Assembly (NCBI GenBank): GCA_946902985.2
Contig: OX336388.2
Location: forward strand, 1,391,360,223-1,391,424,222
DNA length: 64,000 nt
Direction: 5' to 3'
Source: Meconema thalassinum
Taxonomy: Eukaryota > Arthropoda > Insecta > Orthoptera > Tettigoniidae
The position numbers and the translations under genes were made by a program. Positions within the stretch are counted from its first letter, which is position 1; each line of letters begins with the position of its first letter. Below the pieces are notes generated by a model. The model made no database searches. It was not told where the DNA came from and saw only the letters and a list, made by a program, of their open reading frames with translations. Shown here one piece after another: positions 1-11,029 of this stretch.

Positions 1-1338
1 GTCTTTGACTTCGCGGAGAAATTCTACAGGTGACACCACTCCCGTTCCTGAAAATTTATTGGGCTTGTCCTCAGTACTCTTTATAACAGTGATAGGTGTA
101 GAAGTATAATCATTCGAAACTTCCCCCGTTTTTCCTATCTCCGGCGATTTTTCCTGAATTCTCATGGTATCGTCTATCACTTCAACTGACCTTTTCTCTG
201 TTATTGACTTATATTTCTCAAATTCTTGTCCTAAATCTTCAACGACCTACTTCATGTTCTCCATTTCACTCTTACTAGCACTTTCAGTCCCTTCTTTACC
301 ATTCTCCCTTAATTCTTCCATCAGCGTTTCATGATGTTTATTGGAATTAGTTAATTGGCTCTGTAATTTATTGATATTATCTTGAACTGATTTGATATCC
401 CCAGTAATTACTTTGATTTCTGATGAAAAGGCAGTCCTCACATCCTGATCATCCTGACGAGTCTCCTGTATTAATTGTTCCTTAATATTTTTAACTACAG
501 TTTCCTTCACGCTATCCTGCAAATCCTTAACCACCCCTTGTTTTAACTCACCCACGAGGATGGCATGAAAATCCTTCCTAATTCTTTCAATGACTTGCGC
601 AGCATTTGTATTGCATTCCTTCAAAACATTTATTTCAAGTGTTGCTAGATCATCTGCGGTCTTCCTAGCATTAGTCTCTAATTTATCCTCAAGTGATCGC
701 ACAGCCTTCTGCATCTCGTTTTTATGTGTTTCTAAATCATCCTTCATTAACTTCCGATTATCCTCAAGACTTTCCCTCATATGCCCATAGTTCGTAAACA
801 AATTGTCTTTTATATTTCCGTTTTCAACTATCCGTGCTTCCAAACTCAGATAATTTTCTTGCGTTTTCCTAGCATTATCCTTAATCTTCGTTTCAAGACC
901 AACGACTCTATCTTCTATCTTAGCATCTATCGATAGTGACATTCTAGACTCTAATGCTTCGATATTCTGCACCATTCTTTCCTCTAACGACCCTATTTTC
1001 TTAGACATATCGGACTTAAGCAAACTCGAATTTTCTGTGATTTTATTTGACATTTCAGTTTTGAGAGAATCAGAATTTTCTTTAATTTGATAAGAAATTT
1101 CAATTTTAAGAGAAGCAGAATTCTCTTCCATTTGATTAGAAATTTCAGTTTTAAGAGAAACAGAATTCTCTGCCATTTTGTTTTCAAGAGAAACAGAATT
1201 CTCTTCCATTTGTTTAGAAAGTTCAGTTTTATGAGAAACAGAGTTCTCTGCCATTTTGTTTTCCAGAGAAACAGAATTCTCTGCCATTTTCCTTCCCAAG
1301 TCCTCCAACATCTTCTTCAAGTCCTCCATCACACACAA
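1..1338 (-). pseudogene. Retrotransposon gag-like coiled-coil ORF, incomplete at window edge
   Basis: A 363-codon open frame starts at 1338 and stops with TAG at 247-249. The same frame then stays open for 82 more codons to position 1. That distal part contains FSGTGVVSPVEFLREV, which resembles the start of Ty3/Gypsy-type gag capsid regions, so the protein is probably a structural gag of an LTR retrotransposon running leftwards off the window. The first ~115 residues are repeats built on ENSxSLKxE with lengths of 11 and 15 residues, which predicts a long parallel coiled coil. More coiled coil follows to about residue 340. No protease, RT or zinc knuckle lies within the window. The TAG may be a nonsense mutation or a readthrough site. 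Family assignment is an inference from the short capsid-like motif and overall design. Confidence 0.55.
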
Positions 1339-4300
1339 ATAATTCGAATGGGGTAAGATGCCATTCGACGTCCAGGAATATACATCTAAATCACTAGTGT
1401 ACTGATTCTACAATTTCAACCTTAAACTGAGATTTAACCTAATCAAAATATTAAACATTAAATTTGCATTTACATTTACTCAAAAGAACAACAGCAAAAT
1501 CAACGACTTCAAAAACAAAACTATGAAATTGTGTATTCACCCATTATTGCATCCTATCATCAACACCAACTTCCAATCCTGATCCAAATTCAAAATCCAA
1601 ATCAAGAATGAAAATCGAAATCGAACCACCACCAAACTACAAAACTCGAAAGCCCCATGTTGCTTGCGCCATTCTACCTCTCCTCTATGTGACCGTTTGA
1701 CCGAAGTCCCACGTGCACACGAGTATGAATTTCAACATCCGCCGAGCATAAGACTAAAAAAAACAATCTCAGGTTCAAACTGAGTATATCAGAGCAAAAA
1801 CTTCTAATCAAAAATCAGCCGGACGGATATCGAAATTCACACTCCATAAAGGATGGAAGGTAGTGCAAATAATTTGTGAATAACACCAATTTCTTAAAAT
1901 ACCTCAGTTTAATTTAACTGTCTGCTGGTTCTATTTGAATACAATAATCCCCAAGAGAGAAATCTAAAATTCCAGACCTGGAAATAAAGACATCCTACGC
2001 ACCCCCTTGGTCCCTTGTCAACTTACAAATTTATAACGCATAAAATAAAATATTTTCAGCCTCTATCCAAAAGTAAATTCACTATTCTCAAAAATAATTA
2101 CTGATGTCTGAGAAAATCATTAGTCCATCTCAGCATCTGCTTCACGGAATTATTTAAACTTTACAATTATCACTGATGTGCAGGAAAATATCAGTCCATC
2201 CTGACACCATGATTTTAATATTTACAAGAGTATCACTTGAATCAAATTTTCCCTGAAATGTTTCAACCTCTGCGGGGAAATTCACACATCTTCAACTTAA
2301 TTCAGGGAAATCACATTCCCAAAACGGCGTGAAATAAAAAAAAACAGGACAGCATTTATCAAAAATTTAAACATTGACTGAACTTCTGATATTTCCACTA
2401 TGTCACCCAAAATAAATTTTATTCACCAAATCACATAATATTTAAATCCACTGATTTAATCGCTTCCATTTAACTTCTTTCATAATCTGCATGTAATTCA
2501 ATTTATTTATGTCAATCCATTTCAATTTAATTCCTTGCAAAATAAATATTATTTAGAATTATCCACATTGGCACTCTACGAAAATTAATGGATCCATAAA
2601 TTCAATCAGCTATCAGCTTAAAATTTTCAATACACCAACCAATCTCTAGACAAAATGCCTCTCATGCTATCAATTCGTTAAATAGGACACGGTAAGGCCT
2701 TCAGCAAAAACTAGGACGAGACATCAACTTATTCAAATATAAACGACTACACCATGCGGGCGACTATACAACAGTCTAGGAATGTAGAAATTCACCAACG
2801 ATCGGCCACTAGTTTCCCATATGAGCGACTACATTGTCCTCATTCTAATCATATTTGAGCATGGAGCAAATATTTGACCCACAACTCAGCTTTATTAACA
2901 TCCATTATTAATTCATATTTTATTTTCACATTTGACCATTATAATCTTATCTTTATTACGACCCCTCAGCTACGCAGGCTGGGTTCAATGGCTTCTAATC
3001 AACCAACACATGGGATCATGCGCTCCCTCACAAAATTCAAATATCTCGGCCTTTCGCATAGGTGTAATAAACTTTTAAAGTCTGCCCCAACACACCTCGG
3101 TTAAACTGTCGCATAATTCCAATACATAGTTCCTCGTTTTATACAAACATTCATACATGAATGACCTTCCGTTCCCAATATCAAAGATCACGCTTTCGGC
3201 ATGTCCATCCCTTCAAAATCAACTCCCATAATATCTACTACGATCCATTATTCCTCCAATGATTAACCGTTATTATTACCAAGAATTATTATTATTATTA
3301 TTATTCATTCTTATTGGAAAATGTTCCAAACAATATAATCATTTACATATAGTTATTATCATTATGGCTTGACTATCCGTCATACAGCCTTCCGATGTCA
3401 TATCTCAACTTCATTTACAACGAGAAAATATTTTACAATTATTTTAAATTCAAATATAAAAATGTATAAATTCACAGAAAATTTCGAACTATTATTCCCA
3501 AGGAATAATATTTAAACGTAATGTGGCTATCCACATTCCTCATCTATCAACATATTCAAAAGAAGAAATTACTAACAAAATCGAGAAAATATTTTAAACA
3601 AAATAATTTAATTATAAACCATTTAATTATGAACAAATCCAAAAATTATTTCAAAGTCCCCTAACATAAGGTTTAGGCGTGGAATGGTGTAAAATATCTT
3701 CCACACATTAGCCTACTGCTATATCGAAGCTTATCAGGTTGACATCCCAAACGCACTAGATTTCCATCAAAGAGATCCATTCGAAATAACTCGGCTGATA
3801 AATCTTCAAATGTGCTATGACGTCTTGAAATAAAAATCCATAAGCGTAAACCTACTTAGCAGACAGTATAGTCGAAATTGAGAATGCAATACACTAGCTA
3901 CTTAATAATAAAGTTGGCTTACATCGTGAAGATCTCGTAGGAATAGTCCTTCTGCTGTAGAATCCATGTAGGCCGGCTGGCACACGTTCTTTCCAGTGGA
4001 CAGATGTTCCGAGTCCCTACTCGCCTATACTCCATTATTCCGGAAGATGTTCCCAACAATCCCAGGACATCTTACCTCCAGCTCTTTTAACACTTCATGG
4101 AGACGATCCGATCTACCATTTTCGAACTACTATGATGCATGTCTGGCAACATAATGTTATAAGTATTCGAGTCCCAAGCTAACACTTGCAGCTTTGTGCC
4201 ACAGAAAACTTCCTAACTCGACTGGTTAACTTCCCGTTCTAAAATATCAACTCCGGCTATGAAATCATGTTTCAACCAATACTGTTTTCCTTTCGATCCT

Positions 4301-4530
4301 CGCGTACGGTATCTGCTTGTGGCCTTGCTGTTTGAACGATACACTGACAATCTTAAGAGTGGTTTACGTAGCATGCTAGCACCATTTCTATTTTATAGGC
4401 TATATTCCTTAGATGAGTAAGGAATTCCCCAATACTTTGCACACACCAAAGCAATGGCTTGCCCCTCTAGCTTATTTATGATATCAGGGTTGTAAGACCC
4501 ACATCATATACGCTGATTGCCTTCCAACTC
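1339..4530. other. AT-rich stretch without recognisable genes
   Basis: No long open frame or recognisable domain appears on either strand. If the gag-like ORF is part of an LTR element, this side would hold its leader and LTR, but I could not find a convincing primer-binding site or TG...CA boundary. There is a short ATT microsatellite near 3285-3305. Confidence 0.5.
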
Positions 4531-4619
4531 TTTTAAGACTGGTATCTTTCAACACAAATATCTGCCAAGCACGTAGACCTTGAGCACGCGGTGTTAGTCG
4601 CTATACAGTCTCGCCTCTC

Positions 4620-4800
4620 TGCTTCACCTGTGTCGTGCGGCCCACTTCCTTCAGCCACTCCGCTGCAAAAATTATCCTTGCGCCTGGCTTCTTCAACTCT
4701 AATATCTTCTGATCCAAACGACGGATTCTCTTGATCTCTTCGGTAATTTTCCCAGTAATGAGTACTGCATGTTCCCCCGACGTTTTGGTGATTCAACCTC
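4620..4800 (-). other. Short coding-like fragment of unknown origin
   Basis: One minus-strand frame reads as a plausible charged helical protein (ITEEIKRIRRLDQKILELKK followed by IIFAAEWLKEVGRTTQVKQ) and ends at a stop near 4620. Overlapping frames are also open for up to 96 codons, so it cannot be told which, if any, is real. It lies just outside the left inverted repeat of the Tc1-like element. It could be an exon or a transposon remnant. I do not recognise it. Confidence 0.25.
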
Positions 4801-4965
4801 TTCACATAGAAATTCGTAAACATACCATATGAGTCCTCTCATATCGACGCTCTCTCCATCTAGCGTTAACTTGATGAAACAAAATACCTCAGCTCCGCTC
4901 GTTCTTCAAACAGGTGGTTCCTCTAAGAAAAACAATATTTGGCCCTCATCTAAATGGTCACAATA

Positions 4966-5277
4966 TATACAGGCTGTAAAAAAAAAGTCCTGCACCAAAC
5001 TTAAACTCCGTATGGGGGTGGGGGCAGGGAGTAATTTGAGATAGGGAACCCATGTCCGGAACGCAACCGTAACGCCCCTATGAGCGATTTTAATTATGAG
5101 TACATCAGGCAACGTCGCGTGCTATCCACGGCAGAGGACCGATTACCACTCACAAGTCTACCCAGCTCCAGTCCCACTTCGTGGCTCAGTGGTAAAGCGT
5201 TCGACCCTCAGGCCTACGTGACTACACGCTAGGTTTCGAATCCTTCTACCAACCCATCTTCATTTTTTTCCTCCGAG
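4966..5277 (+). repeat. Left terminal inverted repeat with tRNA-like module
   Basis: Inverted partner of 8736-9033, aligning from the outer TACAGGCTGT through a G-rich block and an AATTATGAGTACAT block to the inner T-run and CCGAG. Its inner part holds an A-box-like TGGCTCAGTGG (5182-5192) and a B-box-like GGTTTCGAATCC (5232-5243), spaced as in a tRNA gene. Confidence 0.75.
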
Positions 5278-5557
5278 TAATGTGATGATGGATCAACTCA
5301 ATTACCGTAAGCATGATGTTTTCAGGTAGATGTTTCAAGAACGTTTTAATAATCTTAATTAAATGTTTACGCTTATCCTAATAGCCACGTGTTCGGTAAC
5401 GGTTCAAACTTCAGCAATGTTGCGACTCTGTCTTGTCTTAAGGTGCTCTGGCAGTTCTCTTTTTCATTTAATTTATTTATCTTTTTATTGTTGTTGCGGA
5501 GGGAGGTTTGTAATTTTAAAAAAATTCTCGTTTTGAAAATCAGTCAATTTATTAGTT

Positions 5558-6017
5558 TTTTTTTTTTTAGTCGTTTACCCTCCAGGTTGGTGGAACCCAC
5601 GGACTCAGCGAGGGAACTCACCACTACCGCCTCTACGGGCAGTGTCCTAGAGCTGGGAACATCGAATCGGAAGGGATACAACTGGTGAAGTGGGATTGGC
5701 ACCTCGCCCAGGCGGCCTCACCTGCAAAGCGAACAGGGGCCTCATGAGGGAAGGAAGAGGGAAGGAGGCGGCCGTGGCCCTGAAAAAGGTACCATCCTGG
5801 CATTTGCCCGAAGACGAAGTGGGAAACCACGGAAAACCACTTCGAGGATGGCTGAGGGGGAATCGAACCTCCTCTACTCATTTGGGCCACCCGAGGCTGA
5901 GTAGACCCCGTTCCAGTCCTCGTACCACTTTTTAAATTTCGTGGCAGAGCCGGGAATCGAACCCAGGACCTCCGGGGCGGCAGCTAACCATGCTGACCGC
6001 TACGCTACGGAGGCGAC
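5558..6017 (-). mobile_element. tRNA-derived SINE, full length, about 460 bp
   Basis: Read on the minus strand it opens with a tRNA-like head (TCCGTAGCGTAGCGGTCAGC as A-box region, GGGTTCGATTCCCGG as B box), continues with a long unrelated body and ends in an A-run (T-run 5558-5569). ATTAGTTTT occurs at both ends (right copy 6018-6026), a likely target duplication. A related copy is at 11528-11823. Confidence 0.8.
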
Positions 6018-6154
6018 ATTAGTTTTAATACCGTACAAATTGTTCTTCATTTTCAATACATAACATGACTTTCCAGACAAGTCGACTTGGAAGAAGTGAA
6101 CAATAGCAAACTAAATTATCTTTTCTTTGGGAGAGTTTTACAAATTTGTTTTCG

Positions 6155-7944
6155 TTAAAGCAGTTGCTCAAAATTGCCTCCTTGCACATCGCCACGAAGG
6201 CAAAAATGAAGACGGTTTACAAGTGATTCGCGGACTCGTCCAAATATTTATTCTGCTCTGTCCCGAACGACCCCGGTCGCTACAGCTATTCTTCCGACTA
6301 GCTCTTCTTGACTGTCGATTTCTGTCCCATCGTATATCAGGTCCTTCATGTATCCCCAAAAGAAAAAATCAAGTGGCGTCAAATCAGGAGAGCGTGGCGG
6401 CCACTGAACTGGACCTCCTCTGCCGATCCATCTTTCGGGGAACGTTTCGTCCAAAGAGTCCCGAACTGCTCAGAGCCAGTGAGCTGGGGCGCCGTCATGC
6501 TGGAAGACCAATTCAGCCCTTGTCTCCAGCGGGACATCCTCCAGAAGTTCTGGGAGAACTTGTTGAAAAACCGCAGATAAACTCGTCCGTTGAGTCTGGC
6601 TGGTAAAATGTATGGCCCGATTAGATGCTCCCCAATAATACCCGCCCAAATGTTCACAGATAATTTTTATTGATTTCCCTGCACGACTGTCTGGTGGGGG
6701 TTTTCGTGACTCCACGTGTGATTGTTGTGGATGTTGAAGCAACCATCCCTGGTGAACGTCGCTTCGTCGGTGAATAAAATTTTCGACAAGAAATCAGGGT
6801 CCTCCCCCAAGCGATCGATCATTTGATTGGCGAAATCCATCCGGACTGGAAGATCCTCAGGCTTTACTTTTTGAACTTTTTGAAAATGATACGGATATAG
6901 GCCATCATCTTGTATCACGCTGTGGACAGTGGTATGCGTTAACCCTTCCGCACGTCCGATCGCACGCGTGCTTGTGGAAGGATTGTTGCGTACACGCTCC
7001 AAAACCCTTTCTTCCATTTCTGGAGTTCTCCTCCCCCGCGGTCTTCCCGGTCGGGGGTTGTGATCCTGTGTAAGGAAATATAACTTAATGAAAAAATGTG
7101 AATTAAACCGTTCTTCTTTGTTCCCACTAAACGATAACTTGGAAAATCCAACCTAAAATTCAGATTAAAAAACAAAGCAGAAAAGAAAGCACCGTTAGTA
7201 AAGAAAATCTTCTTTCAAAACGGATACCTCTAATAGGAAAGGCACTCAGAAAAATCTCCGACGGATACCCCTAATCATAACAAAATGAACACCATGAATC
7301 ACTAAAATTAAATTAATTTCAGGGAGTGTAAAGTTTATTTTTGCATCCAAAAACCCTGAATCCGCCTTGAAATTTTTAGGCTTCACAATCGAAGAACATA
7401 CGGTCGGAAACCCGCCGTTTGCCGTCCAGGCTCTTTCAAACGTTGGGTATCGGTACCCGCCATTCAGACTGGGCACTGTTTTTCTACAAATATTCGAGTT
7501 GAATAAGGTGCGTTGTATTTTTTAAAGTAACTTTAATTTCTGGTATATTTGTCCTATTTGGAACGGTTTGGGTTTTAGGAGCCAAAAGCGAGATGCGAAA
7601 GTGTTACGTTCGATGGGACAATGTTTACATTCTCTTTTCGGCTTCTAGTACCTACACCGTTCCATTTTTAAATTGTTTCAAACACTAAGACGTAGCTATT
7701 ATTTTATCAAATTTACAGGGAAACAAAAGATGAATAAGAGATACACATTGACAGATATGGTACTTACCTGAATCGATCCTGTTGCTCGCAAACGATTGTG
7801 AATTCGCGTAAAAAATTGGTAGTGTGGGATACGGCGCATGGGGAACCTCTCTTGGTAGATGCGCTGGGCCTGGCGACTATTCCCGTCGGTAAATCCGTAG
7901 ACGTAGTGGATGTCTGCGAGGTGTTCGTTAGGATATCCGTCCAT
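6155..7944 (-). pseudogene. Tc1/mariner-type transposase (DUF4817-like), two exons, degraded
   Basis: Exon 1 (7768-7944) starts with ATG and encodes a helix-turn-helix segment (NEHLADIHYVYGFTDGN ... RRIPHYQFFTRIHNRL) like the DUF4817 N-terminus of insect transposases. It ends CAG|GTAAGT. A 702-bp intron (7066-7767) ends TTACACAG, and exon 2 (6155-7065) joins in phase 0 with a GRPRGRR hinge. The catalytic core is visible as ILFTDEATF, VFQHDGAPAH and PRSPDLTPLDFFFWG, a D..D..D-type DDE domain. The protein would be about 360 residues. Exon 2 has an in-frame TAA at 6667-6669, a frameshift near 6575, TGA at 6470-6472 and TAA at 6248-6250, so it is inactive. The exact family within the superfamily is not certain. 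Confidence 0.8.
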
Positions 7945-8147
7945 TGCGATTTTTCAGGAAAGCTACGGTTTAGAAGACTCTCGTTGAAGAAGTGATAACG
8001 CATCGCTGTTCTTAAGGGCTTTTATAACTTACACTGACAGAATTTTCTAGACTTTACAGAAACCGGAAACACCGAAATTTCCTGAAGTTCGATATTTGTT
8101 CCACAATGATCTCGAGCAAATTATGTGGCACGAATAAAAATACGTGT

Positions 8148-8219
8148 AGTTACTCGGATTCGAACCGGGAACGCCCGATTCGTAGGCCAGCACGCAGACC
8201 AAAGGCTACGGTACCTCAC
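8148..8219 (-). repeat. tRNA-like sequence (SINE head)
   Basis: On the minus strand a perfect B box GGTTCGAATCC follows an A-box-like TAGCCTTTGG at tRNA spacing. The arms do not fold as a clean tRNA, so I treat it as a SINE head rather than a tRNA gene. Confidence 0.5.
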
Positions 8220-8735
8220 TTTCATTGAAATAACGTGTAACATTAAGGATTGGATGCAACAAAACGACCGTTAGAAAATTCGGAGTTTCATTAACATACA
8301 ATAATTAGGACATCTAAGAAATGCGACACAGAGAAGTGATCTTACGCAAAATTCAATAAAATAATTGATAAGCATTTAAGTTCCTCAGTTCCAACGATCG
8401 CTGAACCTGTATCTGTATCTTCACTGTAACTTTTTCGAACTCGCAATCTTTTGCTTGTAAAGTAACCGCCTATGACCTTTACCTCAAATTGCGATCTTAA
8501 TTATATCATTGCGAAACAATCATACAGCAATTAACACAAAAACAAAGAGATTATTTGTGTCCAAACAAAATCCTACCGCGAATAAATAAATCGGCAACGA
8601 ACAGAACCAATTTGTTTTTCTTTTACAACGCAATATTGAGGCGTATAATTTATCTTCTTTTAAAACGAAATTAGAAACAAAAAGGATCTAATCTAGCCCT
8701 GTGTAGTAATTAATTGATGCAAATCCAAATGACTC

Positions 8736-9033
8736 GAAGAAAAAAAATCAGTATTGTCGGAGGGGGGATTCGAGCCCGGTCACCTCAGTGTGAGAGTCTA
8801 ACGCCTTGCCACTGAGCGACGAAGTGAGACTACAGTTAAGTAGACTTGTGGGCGGTAATCGGTCCTCTGCCGTGGGTAGCACGCGACGTTGCCAAATGTA
8901 CTCATAATTAAAATCGCTCATAGGGGCGTAACGGTTGAGTTCCGCACGTGGGTTCCCTATCTCAAATTACTCCCTGCCCCCACCCGCATGCGGGATTTAA
9001 GTTTGGTGCAGGACTTTCTTTACAGTCTGTATA
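8736..9033 (-). repeat. Right terminal inverted repeat with tRNA-like module
   Basis: Inverted copy of the left end. Read on the minus strand it has an A-box-like CGCTCAGTGGC (8809-8819) and a B-box-like GGGCTCGAATCCCC (8763-8778). The outer boundary is TACAGTCTGTA at 9021-9031. Confidence 0.75.
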
Positions 9034-9097
9034 TAGTCTATAGACGTTATCAAGGAGAGCTGATAGTTAATAATCCAAAGAAAGAACAATTATTTAC

Positions 9098-9603
9098 CTG
9101 GATAGGACAGCGAAATCATTCCTGATAGTGGGTAACTCATCATTATTAGGGAAGTTGATAAATCTCCTTCTCAAAGTATTGATGGCAGTCACAACACGAT
9201 CTACTGTCCGGCACACAGTCGCTGCGTTGACATTTATAGTATCGCCATTCATAGTATAAAATTCACCGGTTGCCAAAAATCGTAATGTCAGAAGGAGCTG
9301 TAGGGTGACAGGTAATGGGGCAACCCCTGGTGTCGTGCTCGAGAAAATCTCCCACGTCACGCAACAAGTCCCTCACAGTTTCTTTTAGAAAGCGAAATCT
9401 TATTTTAAACTGTTAATCTCCGCACATTTCAAAAGGATTGCTCCGATCTCGCAGCATCCGACGTACAGGAGGCCGTCTAACAACTCTCTCCTGAACCGTC
9501 TCAACATAGCGATATAATTTACATGCTCAATAGTAAACAACCACCGGCTGAGATTCGCTCCTACATTTGGGGTTAAACAGTGTTCTCGGCAGTGGTTAAT
9601 CAT
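9098..9603 (-). pseudogene. Harbinger (PIF) transposase 5' exon, frameshifted
   Basis: Two adjacent minus-strand frames together read as the N-terminal part of a HARBI1-like nuclease: RFRFLKETVRDLL, then QLLLTLRFLATGEF, DTINVNAATVCRTVDRVV and RRRFINFP. These are typical of the helical region ahead of the DDE domain. A frameshift falls near 9365. The exon ends at a good donor (CCAG|GTAAAT at 9097/9098), immediately beside the Tc1-like transposon, so that element probably landed in the following intron. The DDE exon is not found in the window. An end-like repeat lies upstream at 9605-9727. Confidence 0.65.
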
Positions 9604-9604
9604 G

Positions 9605-9727
9605 GATCCTTAAACGCCGACTTTAGACGATGTCTAAGTGATAAATAACGTCTTCGCAATGCGGAAGCCATATTTAGACATTGTTTAACCTTAAACAGCG
9701 TCTAAATACCGTCTCTGCAATCGGCCC
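9605..9727 (-). repeat. Harbinger-like terminal region
   Basis: On the minus strand the segment starts GGGCCGATTGCAGAGACGG and contains repeated TTTAGAC/GTCTAAA words able to fold back. GC-rich ends followed by such repeats are common in PIF/Harbinger and ISL2EU elements. It lies just upstream of the Harbinger exon and probably marks that element's 5' end. Confidence 0.45.
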
Positions 9728-10198
9728 AATATCTTTAATTTAACACGTGCTTTACAAGAGGAGATGTGTAGTTCAATAAACAGATCTAATATTAGAAGCA
9801 ATATTTCAGTGTTGCTAAGTAACCTATATGATCGCTTTTCAGTCGGTCAACATGAGTGTACGGTACCCAATTAGATTAGGTGGGCAGTGACAATGTATCT
9901 CCTAATGCCTAAAATAAAAATACATGAATCGTTTATACACTTAATAAAACACTTTTCACATAAGGGGGTGGGGTGGAGGGGGTTGTATGAGAGGCGTTAT
10001 TAAATGTATACATAATTATTGCATTATGAATTACACTAGGAAATTAATTGTTACTCCTCGCCCAATCTAATTGGATGTATTCGTGTTGATCGACTGGGAA
10101 GTCAGGCTGTTCAAATAGCAAGACGACACCTGAGTTTCCAAAGGACCCTAAAAGGTAAGATTTGATCTGTGGATTTTAGGCTAATATTATAAAGCTTT

Positions 10199-10409
10199 TC
10201 AAGGGGAGCGTGATGGTGCAGTGGCTTAGCTGCTCGTCAATCATCACCCGGACGGCCTGAGTTCCAATCCCGGTGACAGTGGGGTGGAATTTTCACCTGA
10301 AAAATTACGTAGCGTCAGGAAGGGCATCCGGCCTTAAATCCCCGGCCAAAACCAAAATGAGCCTGATTGGCTACGGCGACCACAATTAATTGGGATATGC
10401 AGTAGAAAG
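10199..10409 (+). mobile_element. tRNA-derived SINE, about 210 bp
   Basis: It begins with a tRNA-like head (GTGCAGTGGCTTAGCTGCTC, then GAGTTCCAATCCCGG). The target duplication TATTATAAAGCTTT is present on both sides (10185-10198 and 10410-10423). Confidence 0.85.
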
Positions 10410-10467
10410 TATTATAAAGCTTTACAATCAAACAACGGAACTAGGTCTCTAACTGGTTATAAATCAA

Positions 10468-10600
10468 TAATAATGTTATTGGTTTTAGGTCCCTTTTAAC
10501 TACAGTGGCTTTTAGAGACACCGGGGTGCCGGAATTTTGCCCTGAATGGGAACTTTAACGTGCCAGTAAATCTACAGACACGGTTCCCTCGCATTTATGC
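10468..10600 (-). mobile_element. SINE fragment (same family as 62350-62580)
   Basis: It matches the body of the full copy at 62350-62580 (CACGTTAAAG, GGCACCCCGG and CAATAACATTATTA words on the minus strand) but lacks the tRNA head beyond about 10600. Confidence 0.75.
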
Positions 10601-11029
10601 AGGGGCGATTTCTCCGAGCATGCTACGCTTGCTGCGCAAGCGCAATATTCTTCTAAATCAGGCGAGTCAAAAAATTACTATATGCACCGTGTCTGTAATA
10701 GATGTCCGTTATACAAATCGCATGTTGCATATATCTTGGTGAGTACAGCGAGGCTTGCTCGTGTCTTCAGAGCTTCAGCGGAGCTGTCGGCAGAGCGAGA
10801 AACGTATGCGCGCGCAGGTTTCATCTCTCCAGGGCCGGCTACACGCTGTCAAGTTTGTTATGTGCAGTTGGAAGCTCTGGTGTGAGAGCTACAGTGACGA
10901 GTTACTCTATGTTACCGTTCACCTACTCTGAATGATTTGACGTGCTGCAATGGGTTCCGAACCGTGCATTATTGACCGCTTGTTATCAAATCCATTTTTT
11001 CGGAGGACTATTCAATTCTACAAATTACA

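Larger units (their letters stand above)
4966..9033 (-). mobile_element. Tc1/mariner-superfamily DNA transposon with long inverted repeats
   Basis: The outer ends are inverted copies beginning TACAGRCTGTAAA, followed by about 300 bp of imperfect inverted repeat (4966-5277 and 8736-9033). Both ends abut TA (left TATA|TACAGG; the right end mirrors this), consistent with the TA target duplication of the IS630-Tc1-mariner superfamily. Inside is a two-exon transposase gene on the minus strand, plus a SINE at 5558-6017. The element appears to lie in the intron of a Harbinger remnant whose exon starts at 9098. The transposase has several stops, so this copy is non-autonomous. Confidence 0.75.

Noticed and set aside
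5690..5935. Overlapping ORFs on both strands at 5633-5935
   Set aside because: Entirely inside the SINE body.
5930..6016. Possible tRNA gene on the minus strand
   Set aside because: A and B boxes are good, but it is followed by a SINE body, A-tail and target duplication, so it is a SINE head.
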